Assembly (NCBI GenBank): GCA_947169185.1
Contig: CAMVOS010000004.1
Location: 32,660 to 96,659, forward strand
Reading direction: 5' to 3'
Length of the DNA: 64,000 nt
Origin: an uncultured Prevotella sp.
Lineage (GTDB): Bacteria; Bacteroidota; Bacteroidia; Bacteroidales; Bacteroidaceae
Below are positions 52,083 to 59,384 of the stretch, piece by piece. Each line of letters begins with the position of its first letter. Positions within the stretch are counted from its first letter, which is position 1. The notes beneath the pieces were generated by a model that saw only the letters and a list, made by a program, of their open reading frames with translations, had not been told where the DNA came from and did no database searches. The translations under genes and the position numbers were made by a program.

Positions 52083-52607
52083 TCAAGGAAGATGATAAAA
52101 GAAACAGAGAATAGGATGTTCAGACCACCATCGAATTATCGAATTTCTTTTTTCTTCTTCCTTTCTATAAAACGCCAGCAGTTCATCAGCATTCATTTCA
52201 TCAAGGGGCTTGTTACCACTTTCAGTAAATCTCTGTTCTATATTATCTATAGACATTCGAGTGTATCTATTTAAGATAAATGATATTGGAGATAATACAA
52301 TAGAGAGTGCAAATGTACCCCATGTTAGATTCATAAATGTTGGGAGATTTCCTTCTCTCTTATCCCACATCTCCTTTAGCTGGGGATAAATCACATCCAT
52401 GTTTCTATCTAAACGCCTTTTCTTTTCTATCATTGCTTTAAGTTCTGGGCGTGCATCAATGTAGTCTTCTTGCCACGCTTCTATTTCTTCCCATGATAGA
52501 GGTTTTCGAATTCCCTTCTCGTCTATTTTTGCAACAGGAAAAGGTATCTCTCCGCTTGGGGACTGAAACACATATCCGTCTTTTTCGTATTCAATTATAA
52601 CTCCCAT
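52083..52607 (-). CDS. Hypothetical protein with one hydrophobic segment
   Basis: 174 residues: N-terminal beta part (GVIIEYEKDGYVFQSPSGEIPF), a charged helical stretch and one hydrophobic segment (LTWGTFALSIVLSPISFIL), then an acidic region. Not recognised. The product may sit at the inner membrane. Confidence 0.6.
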   Translation of the reverse strand: MGVIIEYEKDGYVFQSPSGEIPFPVAKIDEKGIRKPLSWEEIEAWQEDYIDARPELKAMIEKKRRLDRNMDVIYPQLKEMWDKREGNLPTFMNLTWGTFALSIVLSPISFILNRYTRMSIDNIEQRFTESGNKPLDEMNADELLAFYRKEEEKRNSIIRWWSEHPILCFFYHLP

Positions 52608-52663
52608 ATCTCTTTCCGACTACATTTCTAATTTATTGATTTGATAACAACCTTCATCATATA

Positions 52664-53248
52664 TTATACTCTTCCATATCTAACTATACCTTCACTTATG
52701 TTCTCATGTATAGTCAATGTCCAGAATTCATCTGTTACAGGCTTTCCCACGTATGGTTTTAACAACTCACATACATATTCACCGTTTTCTCCTTTTCTCC
52801 AGCGAGAATCCTCTTGTTTCATATCTTCCTCAATCTGCTGAATGGTGTTGTCATCAACAATTGAGCAGAAATCTATCACCGCCTCGCCACTATAGTCTCC
52901 TGTAATATCACCAAGGGTTTCCTTACACTCTTTAATTGTAAAATCTGGAAGATTAATATTGGCCAGTTTCTCTATTTCTTCTTTTGATGTATAACGAATG
53001 TCTGGCTTGCAAGGATATGCCGTTCTAAGTCCTAACTTTCCTGTTTGTATCAGTTCTTTGTAATTCTCGCCAAACTTTTCCTTCATGGACGACTCTGCAC
53101 TTTTATCTATACCACTGATGAAGAAATATATCAACGCAATGATTATGATTAGCCCAATACCAATAATCCACCATGTTACTGGGTAATAAATTCCCAGTAC
53201 TATGATGCCTCCAAGAATAAATAAAACAAAAATTGTTCTGATGTTCAT
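52664..53248 (-). CDS. Membrane-anchored hypothetical protein
   Basis: 194 residues with two N-terminal membrane helices (TIFVLFILGGIIVLGIYYP, WWIIGIGLIIIIALIYFFI) and a soluble C-terminal domain (DFTIKECKETLGDITGDYSGEAVIDF). Not recognised. The anchor plus small soluble domain is the architecture of many immunity or envelope-stress proteins, but no direct evidence supports that here. Confidence 0.65.
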   Translation of the reverse strand: MNIRTIFVLFILGGIIVLGIYYPVTWWIIGIGLIIIIALIYFFISGIDKSAESSMKEKFGENYKELIQTGKLGLRTAYPCKPDIRYTSKEEIEKLANINLPDFTIKECKETLGDITGDYSGEAVIDFCSIVDDNTIQQIEEDMKQEDSRWRKGENGEYVCELLKPYVGKPVTDEFWTLTIHENISEGIVRYGRV

Positions 53249-53270
53249 TATAAGCCTTTTCTTACATCGT

Positions 53271-53831
53271 TCATAAATATTTATCCCAGTTCTTTTGTTC
53301 TTGCTGACCTTGATTTTCTTCTTGCATTTTGCTTATTATACTGTAATAATATGCCTCATTATGTTCGATAAACCTTCCCATATCCTCCAGATAATATACC
53401 TTTGCAAGATTGGATGTAGCAGGAACATATTTGAGTTTATACTCTCGTGCATTATCAGTGGAAGATTTATATTTATGGCTAGGTACAAGATTAGAATAAG
53501 GACTTGAGTTAATCTGTTCTTCAGATAATCCTTCCTTCTTCATCTTATTTCTCATTTCTTTTCTATAAGTTTCTTGTTTTGCCTGATCAGCTTTTGAGAG
53601 TTTACCTTTTCTCTGCCTTATCAGCTCTTCCAACGTAGAGTTTCTTATCTCGTCAGTTAACTCTAACGTTGGCTCAAAGGTGGTTTCAATAGCAATCATA
53701 CCTTCTTGGTTCTTGACTCCATCGAACTCTTGAAATTCTTCTTCGTTCAACTCAGTTCTTGATGAACTGGGATTGTTCTTGCAACCTAGAAGGAAGCACA
53801 TCGCCATCAATATATATACTGACTTTTTCAT
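53271..53831 (-). CDS. Lipoprotein of unknown function
   Basis: 186 residues with lipobox LLGC (Cys near 17), a Ser-rich linker and a helical, charged body (SKADQAKQETYRKEMRNKMKKEGLSEEQI), ending in a Gln/Asn-rich tail. Not recognised. Confidence 0.65.
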   Translation of the reverse strand: MKKSVYILMAMCFLLGCKNNPSSSRTELNEEEFQEFDGVKNQEGMIAIETTFEPTLELTDEIRNSTLEELIRQRKGKLSKADQAKQETYRKEMRNKMKKEGLSEEQINSSPYSNLVPSHKYKSSTDNAREYKLKYVPATSNLAKVYYLEDMGRFIEHNEAYYYSIISKMQEENQGQQEQKNWDKYL

Positions 53832-53888
53832 ATTATTCTCTATTTTTGGGTAGCTATTTATGTAATTCGAATTCTCTTTCTTCTCCTA

Positions 53889-55211
53889 TTACCATTCGTA
53901 ATCAATATTCCCAGCAGCTTCTGGCTCGCCGTCTAATGCATCCCATACCGAGTAATTATAATCCATATTACTAGAGTCAATTTCCTCGTAGGTTTGGAAA
54001 TGATTACCAAACCACTCACCAGGTCCGCTCAATTTTCCCATAGGATAATCTTTGCATGGCAGTGTAAAATGGTACTCTTCCATTCGTTTTATATAATTTT
54101 CATCTTCATCAAATCCATCGCAGAAAACGCTTGTAAAAGTTCTGTTCTTATTATAGAAAGACCAGATTTCGCTATATTCAAGAGGCAAGATCTCTTCGCC
54201 TTTTGTGTCAATCAACCCCCATCTGTCATAGGTCGTCTTTTCTGGATTAAATATATCGGCTTTCCCATCTATCTTGACTCTGGCAAGTCCACATTTGTCA
54301 AAGCCATCGATATAATCATATTTGCCTGGCTGGACAATATAGTTGTTGTCTTTGTCAACCACATAATAATGGCCATCTTTTAGGAAGGTAGTTAGCCCAC
54401 AACCTTCCTTGCAGGAATATACCTTTGCCAAATGATCATTTTTATCAGATAGGCCCACGCATGGTACCCAGCTCTTTGATTCTGGATTCCAGCTTTCAAA
54501 GAATTCAAGGCGATCTTTTATCTCAACTAATTCAGATGGAGATTTTCCCTGTAAGCGTTTCCCCAGATAATATCTTCCTACTTCTTCGTCCTTACTGTTG
54601 AAAAGAAAAAGCACATGCCTTTTCTCATCATCAACGGTGTTAAGTTTGCAAGCTCCCTTGGCGTATGCCTCATCACCAAAGCTACGTTTTTGTGTCGTCC
54701 ATGACTCAGAACCATTATCGCTTACAATGTGCCGAACATTCTCTTTACCTTGGAATGATTCAATAATCTCTTTCTTCGTATTGTTCTCTTTTACAACAGG
54801 CTCGTAGCTATAAACCATCTCGTTATCGAAGTCGATATGAAATTTCCACCTGTGAAAGAACTTGCTACCAAGAAGACCCACTATGGGGCAATCTAATTCA
54901 TCAGCTATCACAGATAGATACTTCTTTATGTCTGCAAGAACAATAGGAATCCGCATCACGTTACTACCTATTGTCAGATCAATTAGCGTCTTGCCTATTG
55001 TTTCCAGATTACCAGATGGACTACAGAGCGGTTCTGTGGGGAGTACCATCTCTGGCTTTCCCCCACATTCTTTGTAGAACGAGGAATCCAATATGCATTC
55101 CCTGCTACCAGTGTCAAGGAGCATAGCAATGGGCTTATCTCCCATCTTCAACTTCACAACAGGGTATCCATGTACTCTGTCAAAGTTTGTTATTATCTGT
55201 ACTTCTTTCAT
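53889..55211 (-). CDS. Retropepsin-like aspartic protease fused to a WG-repeat region
   Basis: 440 residues from ATG 55211; a GTG at 55226 is possible. N-terminal single-domain aspartic protease: catalytic AMLLDTGSRECIL (about 28-40) and flap-side IVGLLGSKFFHRWKF. Residues about 140-250 are unassigned; about 250-400 hold WG-type repeats (YYVVDKDNNYIVQPGKYDYI, RWGLIDTKGEEILPLEYSEI). The tail (YSVWDALDGEPEA) recurs in the second WG protein at 56716. No signal peptide, so it is probably cytoplasmic. Bacterial retropepsins process or sense proteins; the fusion is unusual. Confidence 0.78.
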   Translation of the reverse strand: MKEVQIITNFDRVHGYPVVKLKMGDKPIAMLLDTGSRECILDSSFYKECGGKPEMVLPTEPLCSPSGNLETIGKTLIDLTIGSNVMRIPIVLADIKKYLSVIADELDCPIVGLLGSKFFHRWKFHIDFDNEMVYSYEPVVKENNTKKEIIESFQGKENVRHIVSDNGSESWTTQKRSFGDEAYAKGACKLNTVDDEKRHVLFLFNSKDEEVGRYYLGKRLQGKSPSELVEIKDRLEFFESWNPESKSWVPCVGLSDKNDHLAKVYSCKEGCGLTTFLKDGHYYVVDKDNNYIVQPGKYDYIDGFDKCGLARVKIDGKADIFNPEKTTYDRWGLIDTKGEEILPLEYSEIWSFYNKNRTFTSVFCDGFDEDENYIKRMEEYHFTLPCKDYPMGKLSGPGEWFGNHFQTYEEIDSSNMDYNYSVWDALDGEPEAAGNIDYEW

Positions 55212-55253
55212 ATAATGAACGCCCACGTGGTTTAAACTCTTAACATATTTCTA

Positions 55254-56096
55254 CTATTGCATACTTTCCTTTAATGCTGTTTCGTCAGTAAAATCAAAAA
55301 GAATTTCATTCCTTCTCTTTTCCTGAATATCATGGAGCTCCTTTCGTCTCCTTTCAGCTTCTTCTTCCAGCTTTCTCTTCTCTATTATATCTTCATATCT
55401 AAGCCACTCATCCTCAAAAGCTATGATGAAACTATTATTGGGAATAAAAGAGGGATCGTTGCACTGAAACTCATAGCAATCATGTCTCTTTTGTGTTATA
55501 ACAAACGAATCTCTATGAGTTTCTATTTGATCAATAGTAAAGCCTTCAGGGCTAAATACTTTGATGAGGTCACGTTTACTATCCATAAATGTATAAACTT
55601 TACTCCCATCATGAGTTGCTGGGTAATAATCATATCCTATAAATCTTAGGCTAAAGAAATCATCCCTAAATTCTCTGTAAGACTTTGTATCTATCACATC
55701 ATTTAGCACCTCATCCTCTTTAGTCCTTTCTTCCATTTCCTCCAAGGCAGCTTGTCTCAGACACTCATCCTGCACGTCCTTTGGAATAAGACATACTTTT
55801 TCCCAGTCTGCCCAAGACTCATCAAATACTGTATATCTTCCAGTGTTCAGTTTCCCAACATACAAAATCCCTGCTTTTTCTCTAATTTCACCTTCTGTCC
55901 AATGTTCAATACCTGAATATAAGGAAGCCAAGGTTTCTCTATCATTACGAAAAACGCATAAAACGAAGGGCTTACCATCCGAGTTTCTTCCTAATTCTCG
56001 AAAACCCTCAAAAGAACCATGCTCCTTTTCAAAAGAAGAAAAAGTCCATACAGTAGTTAAATCACTGCCTGCCACTAATTGCAAATATCTATCCAT
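55254..56096 (-). CDS. Hypothetical protein with C-terminal coiled coil
   Basis: 280 residues (DRYLQLVAGSDLTTVWTFSSFEKEHGSFEGF...). Soluble, mixed alpha/beta. Residues about 240-265 form a highly charged helix (KRKLEEEAERRRKELHDIQ). Not recognised. Only 23 bases separate it from the upstream gene. Confidence 0.65.
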   Translation of the reverse strand: MDRYLQLVAGSDLTTVWTFSSFEKEHGSFEGFRELGRNSDGKPFVLCVFRNDRETLASLYSGIEHWTEGEIREKAGILYVGKLNTGRYTVFDESWADWEKVCLIPKDVQDECLRQAALEEMEERTKEDEVLNDVIDTKSYREFRDDFFSLRFIGYDYYPATHDGSKVYTFMDSKRDLIKVFSPEGFTIDQIETHRDSFVITQKRHDCYEFQCNDPSFIPNNSFIIAFEDEWLRYEDIIEKRKLEEEAERRRKELHDIQEKRRNEILFDFTDETALKESMQ

Positions 56097-56119
56097 ACCA
56101 TACTTTTATTTATCCTAAT

Positions 56120-56602
56120 TTACATCATCACAGGCCTTTTGACTATTGCCTTTCCATCTTTAATATCGATTATTAACTTGTATGTTAATCCTAAACGATT
56201 TTTACATAGCACTGAGATTGCAAGCGAATGTATTTTAGTCAGTGGCATGTGTAGGGGGATATTAATATCAGAACCCTTATCAAATGATAGGGGAAACCAG
56301 GTTTTCATTCCATCTTTATTAAGAATCTTAGAATCTGATGATTCAAAAATGTCCAATACAATAAGGTTTTCGCTATGATTATTTATCACGATATCGTTCA
56401 TGATTCCACCATATGAACTAATCCTTATGTCTGGTTCATAAAGTGCTTCAAGTTGATGCGATTGGATCTGTTGAACTGTCCTAATTTGCATTGCTTTTCG
56501 CTTTGAATCGAAAATCATATAGATAAGTGTTCCAACGGTTCCCAACCCGCCAGCAGCCATACATATTTCACAGATTGTATGTAAAAGATTGTTTGATACC
56601 AT
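56120..56602 (-). CDS. Hypothetical membrane-anchored protein
   Basis: 160 residues with an N-terminal hydrophobic helix (ICEICMAAGGLGTVGTLIYMIF) and a beta-rich soluble domain. Not recognised. Own promoter TACTTTTG at 56637-56644. Confidence 0.6.
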   Translation of the reverse strand: MVSNNLLHTICEICMAAGGLGTVGTLIYMIFDSKRKAMQIRTVQQIQSHQLEALYEPDIRISSYGGIMNDIVINNHSENLIVLDIFESSDSKILNKDGMKTWFPLSFDKGSDINIPLHMPLTKIHSLAISVLCKNRLGLTYKLIIDIKDGKAIVKRPVMM

Positions 56603-56636
56603 ATCACTGTATGTTTAAAATGTATATCTTATACTG

Positions 56637-56644
56637 CAAAAGTA
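56637..56644 (-). promoter_or_regulatory. Promoter TACTTTTG inside the AT-rich gene run
   Basis: A minus-strand TACTTTTGCAG, 35 bases upstream of the ATG at 56602. It starts a second transcription unit covering the genes below it. Confidence 0.6.
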
Positions 56645-56715
56645 ATCCTATGATTTCGTTCTTGCAAGAGTCTAACGAAAGTTATAATATTTTCTAATGT
56701 GAGACCTTTTAGTTC

Positions 56716-57573
56716 TTAATCCGCACTCCAACATGCACCAGGGTCGCCATCGAAAGCATCGCTAATAGCATCGTCACTATATACACCGCCATATTCTGAA
56801 TGTTTGGCGCCATAAGTCTCCCAATATTTCTCATCTTCATGTTTGCTTATTCTCTGGCGAATAGCTTCAGCCTCTTGTTCCCTATCTTCTTTTGCCTTTC
56901 TTGCTCTAGCATTCAGTATTCTCCATATACTTGACAACTCGCCAAATGATATGCTCTCAGTAATACCGTCTTTATCTTTTTCAACTTGGATTGAGTCATA
57001 ATCATTGTCATAGAAATTGTGGATATTGTGGTATTCAAGTGGAACCACCTCCAATCCGTCGCTATTTACGACACCCCATAGAACATCGGCATCTTTATTT
57101 CCATTGGTTTCTTTTCCACTTTTAACTCTCGCATAGCCCTTATTATAGCCACTAACCCAATCGTATTTGCCAGGAGGTACCAGCCAAACGTTGTTACTAT
57201 TAATAGCCCCCCAACCATGTTCGTGTTCTGTGTTGACAAATACTGTAGCAATCTTCCTGTCTGTAGACAATACAAAGTCCACGATATCGCCTAGAAGTAG
57301 TTCGCCATTACCAGTATAGATGTCGTAATTACAATATATATGAGTATTGCCCTCTTCCTGATAATACTTTCCTAAAACCAACAAATCTTCGTCAGTATAG
57401 CTATCTCCAATTATTACATCATAACTGGGCTCAACAATAATCTCGCCCGTTTTGTTCACTAGCCCAATCTTATGAACATAATTGCTTCTGCTACGATAAG
57501 TTTCTACAAAGGGTATAAGTGTCCTTTTGTCTTCCTGAAGACTATAGTCCTTGATGTCAACTATTACTTTCAT
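56716..57573 (-). CDS. WG-repeat protein
   Basis: 285 residues with about three WG repeats: KIGLVNKTGEIIVEPSYDVI, GWGAINSNNVWLVPPGKYDWV and LWGVVNSDGLEVVPLEYHNI. A charged helical region follows, then the tail SDAFDGDPGACWSAD. WG (KWG) repeats are beta hairpins of unknown binding role. It starts 10 bases after the XRE gene and shares its promoter, so the regulator may control it. The C-terminal tail matches that of the retropepsin-WG protein. Confidence 0.8.
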   Translation of the reverse strand: MKVIVDIKDYSLQEDKRTLIPFVETYRSRSNYVHKIGLVNKTGEIIVEPSYDVIIGDSYTDEDLLVLGKYYQEEGNTHIYCNYDIYTGNGELLLGDIVDFVLSTDRKIATVFVNTEHEHGWGAINSNNVWLVPPGKYDWVSGYNKGYARVKSGKETNGNKDADVLWGVVNSDGLEVVPLEYHNIHNFYDNDYDSIQVEKDKDGITESISFGELSSIWRILNARARKAKEDREQEAEAIRQRISKHEDEKYWETYGAKHSEYGGVYSDDAISDAFDGDPGACWSAD

Positions 57574-57582
57574 ACTCTGTCT

Positions 57583-57789
57583 TTATTTCGTTGATACCAA
57601 TAACTCCCTCACATCCACGTCGAGATGCTTGGCGATGTCGAAGAGTTGTTCTACGGAGGGCTGGATCTTGTTGGTCATCCAGCGTGATACTGTTCCCAGG
57701 TTACGGCCCATCTGTTCTGAGAGCCAAGTGCCAGTCTTGTCTTGCTCTGCCAGAACGGCCTTAATGCGGTTGTAGCGTACGTTGTCCAT
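57583..57789 (-). CDS. XRE-type HTH regulator
   Basis: 68 residues from ATG 57789 (DNVRYNRIKAVLAEQDKTGTWLSEQMGRNLGTVSRWMTNKIQPSVEQLFDIAKHLDV). A minimal Cro/C1-type helix-turn-helix with no second domain. The frame opens further to 57828, but the promoter at 57833-57840 favours the internal ATG. It probably regulates its own operon (XRE-WG and genes beyond). Confidence 0.9.
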   Translation of the reverse strand: MDNVRYNRIKAVLAEQDKTGTWLSEQMGRNLGTVSRWMTNKIQPSVEQLFDIAKHLDVDVRELLVSTK

Positions 57790-57832
57790 TCGTCTTAGTA
57801 GTGAATCTGATAAAATATAGGCATTCAATGCA

Positions 57833-57840
57833 CAAATATA
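57833..57840 (-). promoter_or_regulatory. Promoter of the XRE-WG operon, TATATTTG
   Basis: A minus-strand TATATTTGTGC, 43 bases upstream of the XRE start. Confidence 0.65.
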
Positions 57841-57917
57841 GTCATTATTTCTTGGAGTTGGTGCTTGTGACGCGTATTTTTATAATTGTTTAAGAGTTGG
57901 GCATTGTACTCACTATA

Positions 57918-57949
57918 GGCGCGTCGCCGCGTCGGCGCGGCAGCGCGTC
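57918..57949. repeat. GC-rich octamer array B (4 x 8, inverted)
   Basis: Reads on the minus strand AAAT then GACGCGCT, GCCGCGCC, GACGCGGC, GACGCGCC. Inverted relative to arrays A and C. Confidence 0.97.
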
Positions 57950-57951
57950 AT

Positions 57952-58010
57952 TTGACTTCGTCGAATTCCGTCACGACTCGGCATAGTTCAAGCAAGCTTG
58001 ACTCTGCTCT
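57952..58010. repeat. REP-like hairpin element, copy 2
   Basis: TTGACTTCGTCGAAT start and inner hairpin TCAAGC-AA-GCTTGA (57988-58001). Homologous to 7799-7857 with a compensatory pair in the stem. It lies between arrays B and C. Confidence 0.6.
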
Positions 58011-58063
58011 CACTGCTCCGTCATTTGGATTTGCAATTATGGAGTATGTTGCATAAACCTCTA

Positions 58064-58118
58064 TTTTAAATTATTATATATTAAAATATATAATAATTAT
58101 ATATAAGATATAAGATGA
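58064..58118. other. Very AT-rich tract between inverted octamer arrays
   Basis: About 55 bases almost purely A/T, with stretches such as TTATATATTAAAATATATAA, in the 185-base spacer between arrays B and C. No gene. Such a tract could melt easily. Confidence 0.6.
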
Positions 58119-58142
58119 GTGACGCGTTTTCGATTTCGAAAT

Positions 58143-58174
58143 GACGCGCCGACGCGCCGACGCGCTGACGCGGC
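58143..58174. repeat. GC-rich octamer array C (4 x 8)
   Basis: AAAT then GACGCGCC, GACGCGCC, GACGCGCT, GACGCGGC. With array B it makes an inverted repeat of 36-base arms. Confidence 0.97.
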
Positions 58175-58243
58175 TCACAAAAAAATCTTCAAATTAATCG
58201 AAAATAATTGGGGGAAAGTATTGTTTCGCATCTGAATTTTTCG

Positions 58244-58251
58244 TACCTTTG
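58244..58251 (+). promoter_or_regulatory. Promoter of the HU-like/smalltalk operon
   Basis: TACCTTTGCAA with a TTG at 58221 as -33 element, 187 bases before the ATG, leaving a long 5' leader. Confidence 0.75.
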
Positions 58252-58437
58252 CAATGTCAAAAGATGAAGCGGCAGAGGCGGCCTTTAACGGTAAAAATTG
58301 CGAGATTTAAATCTAGAAATTGCGCGCATTAATGATAGCAATTGTTTTCCTTAACAGTCATTCTCAGAAGTGGAATCTGGAGACATCGGGATAATTAACA
58401 TTTTATTTAACAAACTATTTAAAAACTAAACTAGATT
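58252..58437 (+). other. Long 5' leader of the HU-like gene
   Basis: About 180 untranslated bases. Contains the palindrome AGATTTAAATCT (58303-58314) flanked by direct repeats AAATTGCG (58295-58302 and 58318-58325). The end AACTAAACTAGATT-ATG matches the leader end of the lysozyme-like gene. No known riboswitch or leader family recognised. Confidence 0.5.
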
Positions 58438-59004
58438 ATGGCTATTAAAGTAATTGCACAGCGACGAGAGGTGAAGCTCGGCAAGAATCCAGGTAAGAAG
58501 TTCGTGATGCGACCTGACCTGTACATTCCAATCGCAGAGAAGAAGGTGTTTGCAGAGGCCTCTACTCACAGCGGAATCTCTGCAGGAGTGATCAAGGCGG
58601 CTTGGGATGCCGCTGGCGAGGTGATTCGCACGTGGGCAACCGAAGGTCACAGCGTACCCCTGCCCGGTCTGGGAACGATGCGCTTCGGCGTCCGTTCGAA
58701 GGCAGTGGAGAATCTGGAGGACGTGAAGACCAACCTGATTAGCGTGCGCCGCATCATCTTCACTCCTAACGTGGACGTGAAGGACGAGCTGAAGAACACC
58801 TCGATTCAAATCACTTGTCTCGACGAGGACGGCAACGTGCTGAAGCGCGTCACCTCTGGCGACAGCGGTGATGTGGAGGACAACGAGGGTCAGAACGAAA
58901 ACCAAAACCAAAACACTGGCGGTAATACCGGTGGCAACGAAGGTGGCAACACGGGCGATAATACCGGAGGCACCCCTACTGGCGGCGAGGAAGGTGGAAT
59001 GTAA
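58438..59004 (+). CDS. HU-like DNA-binding protein with Gly/Asn-rich tail
   Basis: 188 residues. The first ~125 fold as the HU/IHF-like domain of Bacteroidales (KVFAEASTHSGISAGVIKAAWDAAGEVIRTWATEGHSVPLPGLGTMRFGV). The C-terminal ~40 residues are a low-complexity Asn/Gly/Glu tail (NENQNQNTGGNTGGNEGGN). These proteins regularly sit before a smalltalk gene and a peptidoglycan amidase. It probably binds DNA of this element or the nucleoid. Confidence 0.88.
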   Translation: MAIKVIAQRREVKLGKNPGKKFVMRPDLYIPIAEKKVFAEASTHSGISAGVIKAAWDAAGEVIRTWATEGHSVPLPGLGTMRFGVRSKAVENLEDVKTNLISVRRIIFTPNVDVKDELKNTSIQITCLDEDGNVLKRVTSGDSGDVEDNEGQNENQNQNTGGNTGGNEGGNTGDNTGGTPTGGEEGGM

Positions 59005-59006
59005 CC

Positions 59007-59034
59007 TGAATCTTGAATCTTGAATCCTGAAACT
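59007..59034. repeat. Heptamer array (TGAATCT)x4 between HU-like and smalltalk genes
   Basis: TGAATCT, TGAATCT, TGAATCC, TGAAACT, period seven. It exactly fills the gap between the HU-like stop and the smalltalk ATG. Confidence 0.92.
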
Positions 59035-59148
59035 ATGAAGAAGGAAACTTGGAAGACCGTGATTCAGGTCATCATCAGCATTCTGACTGCGGCTCTGACG
59101 GCACTGACCACCACGTCGTGCGCAGGCTATGGACCGATTTATCTCTAA
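59035..59148 (+). CDS. Smalltalk protein
   Basis: A 37-residue micro-protein, KKETWKTVIQVIISILTAAL... then TTSCAGYGPIYL. It has one hydrophobic helix and a late Cys resembling a lipobox. It matches the small Bacteroidales family named 'smalltalk protein', which follows HU-like genes. Function unknown; probably membrane-inserted. Confidence 0.85.
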   Translation: MKKETWKTVIQVIISILTAALTALTTTSCAGYGPIYL

Positions 59149-59154
59149 ATGATT

Positions 59155-59197
59155 AGCTGCCGATATGTCTCCTAGAGAGGGGTGTCGGCAGCTTTTT
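59155..59197 (+). terminator. Terminator after the smalltalk gene
   Basis: AGCTGCCGA (59155-59163) pairs with TCGGCAGCT (59185-59193) across a 21-base loop and is followed by T residues. Same loop length and core as the lysozyme-gene terminator at 42537. Confidence 0.9.
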
Positions 59198-59275
59198 ACC
59201 TATGTTCGCTTATAAAAAACCGACAAATATTGTTAAAAGTAGCGTACCAACGATATAGCTATGCTATTTTTTTCG

Positions 59276-59283
59276 TACCTTTG
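59276..59283 (+). promoter_or_regulatory. Promoter of the RND efflux operon
   Basis: TACCTTTGCAA, 102 bases before the adaptor ATG. Confidence 0.7.
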
Positions 59284-59384
59284 CAACCTGAAAACCGAAA
59301 GGATATTTTAGGTTTTTTACTCTCCGGTAGAATACCTGAGGTGATAGAGAAGCGATTATTCGAATAATTATTGTATTAATAGGT

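Noticed and set aside
42593..59148. Complete prophage or conjugative element
   Set aside because: No integrase, capsid, terminase, portal, relaxase or Tra genes are visible; only a lysozyme-like gene, a DUF3987 ATPase, an HU-like protein and smalltalk are typical of mobile loci.
59285..59318. Attenuator hairpin in the efflux operon leader (AACCT...AGGTT followed by T residues)
   Set aside because: The left arm lies within about seven bases of the promoter element, so it would be mostly upstream of the transcript start.
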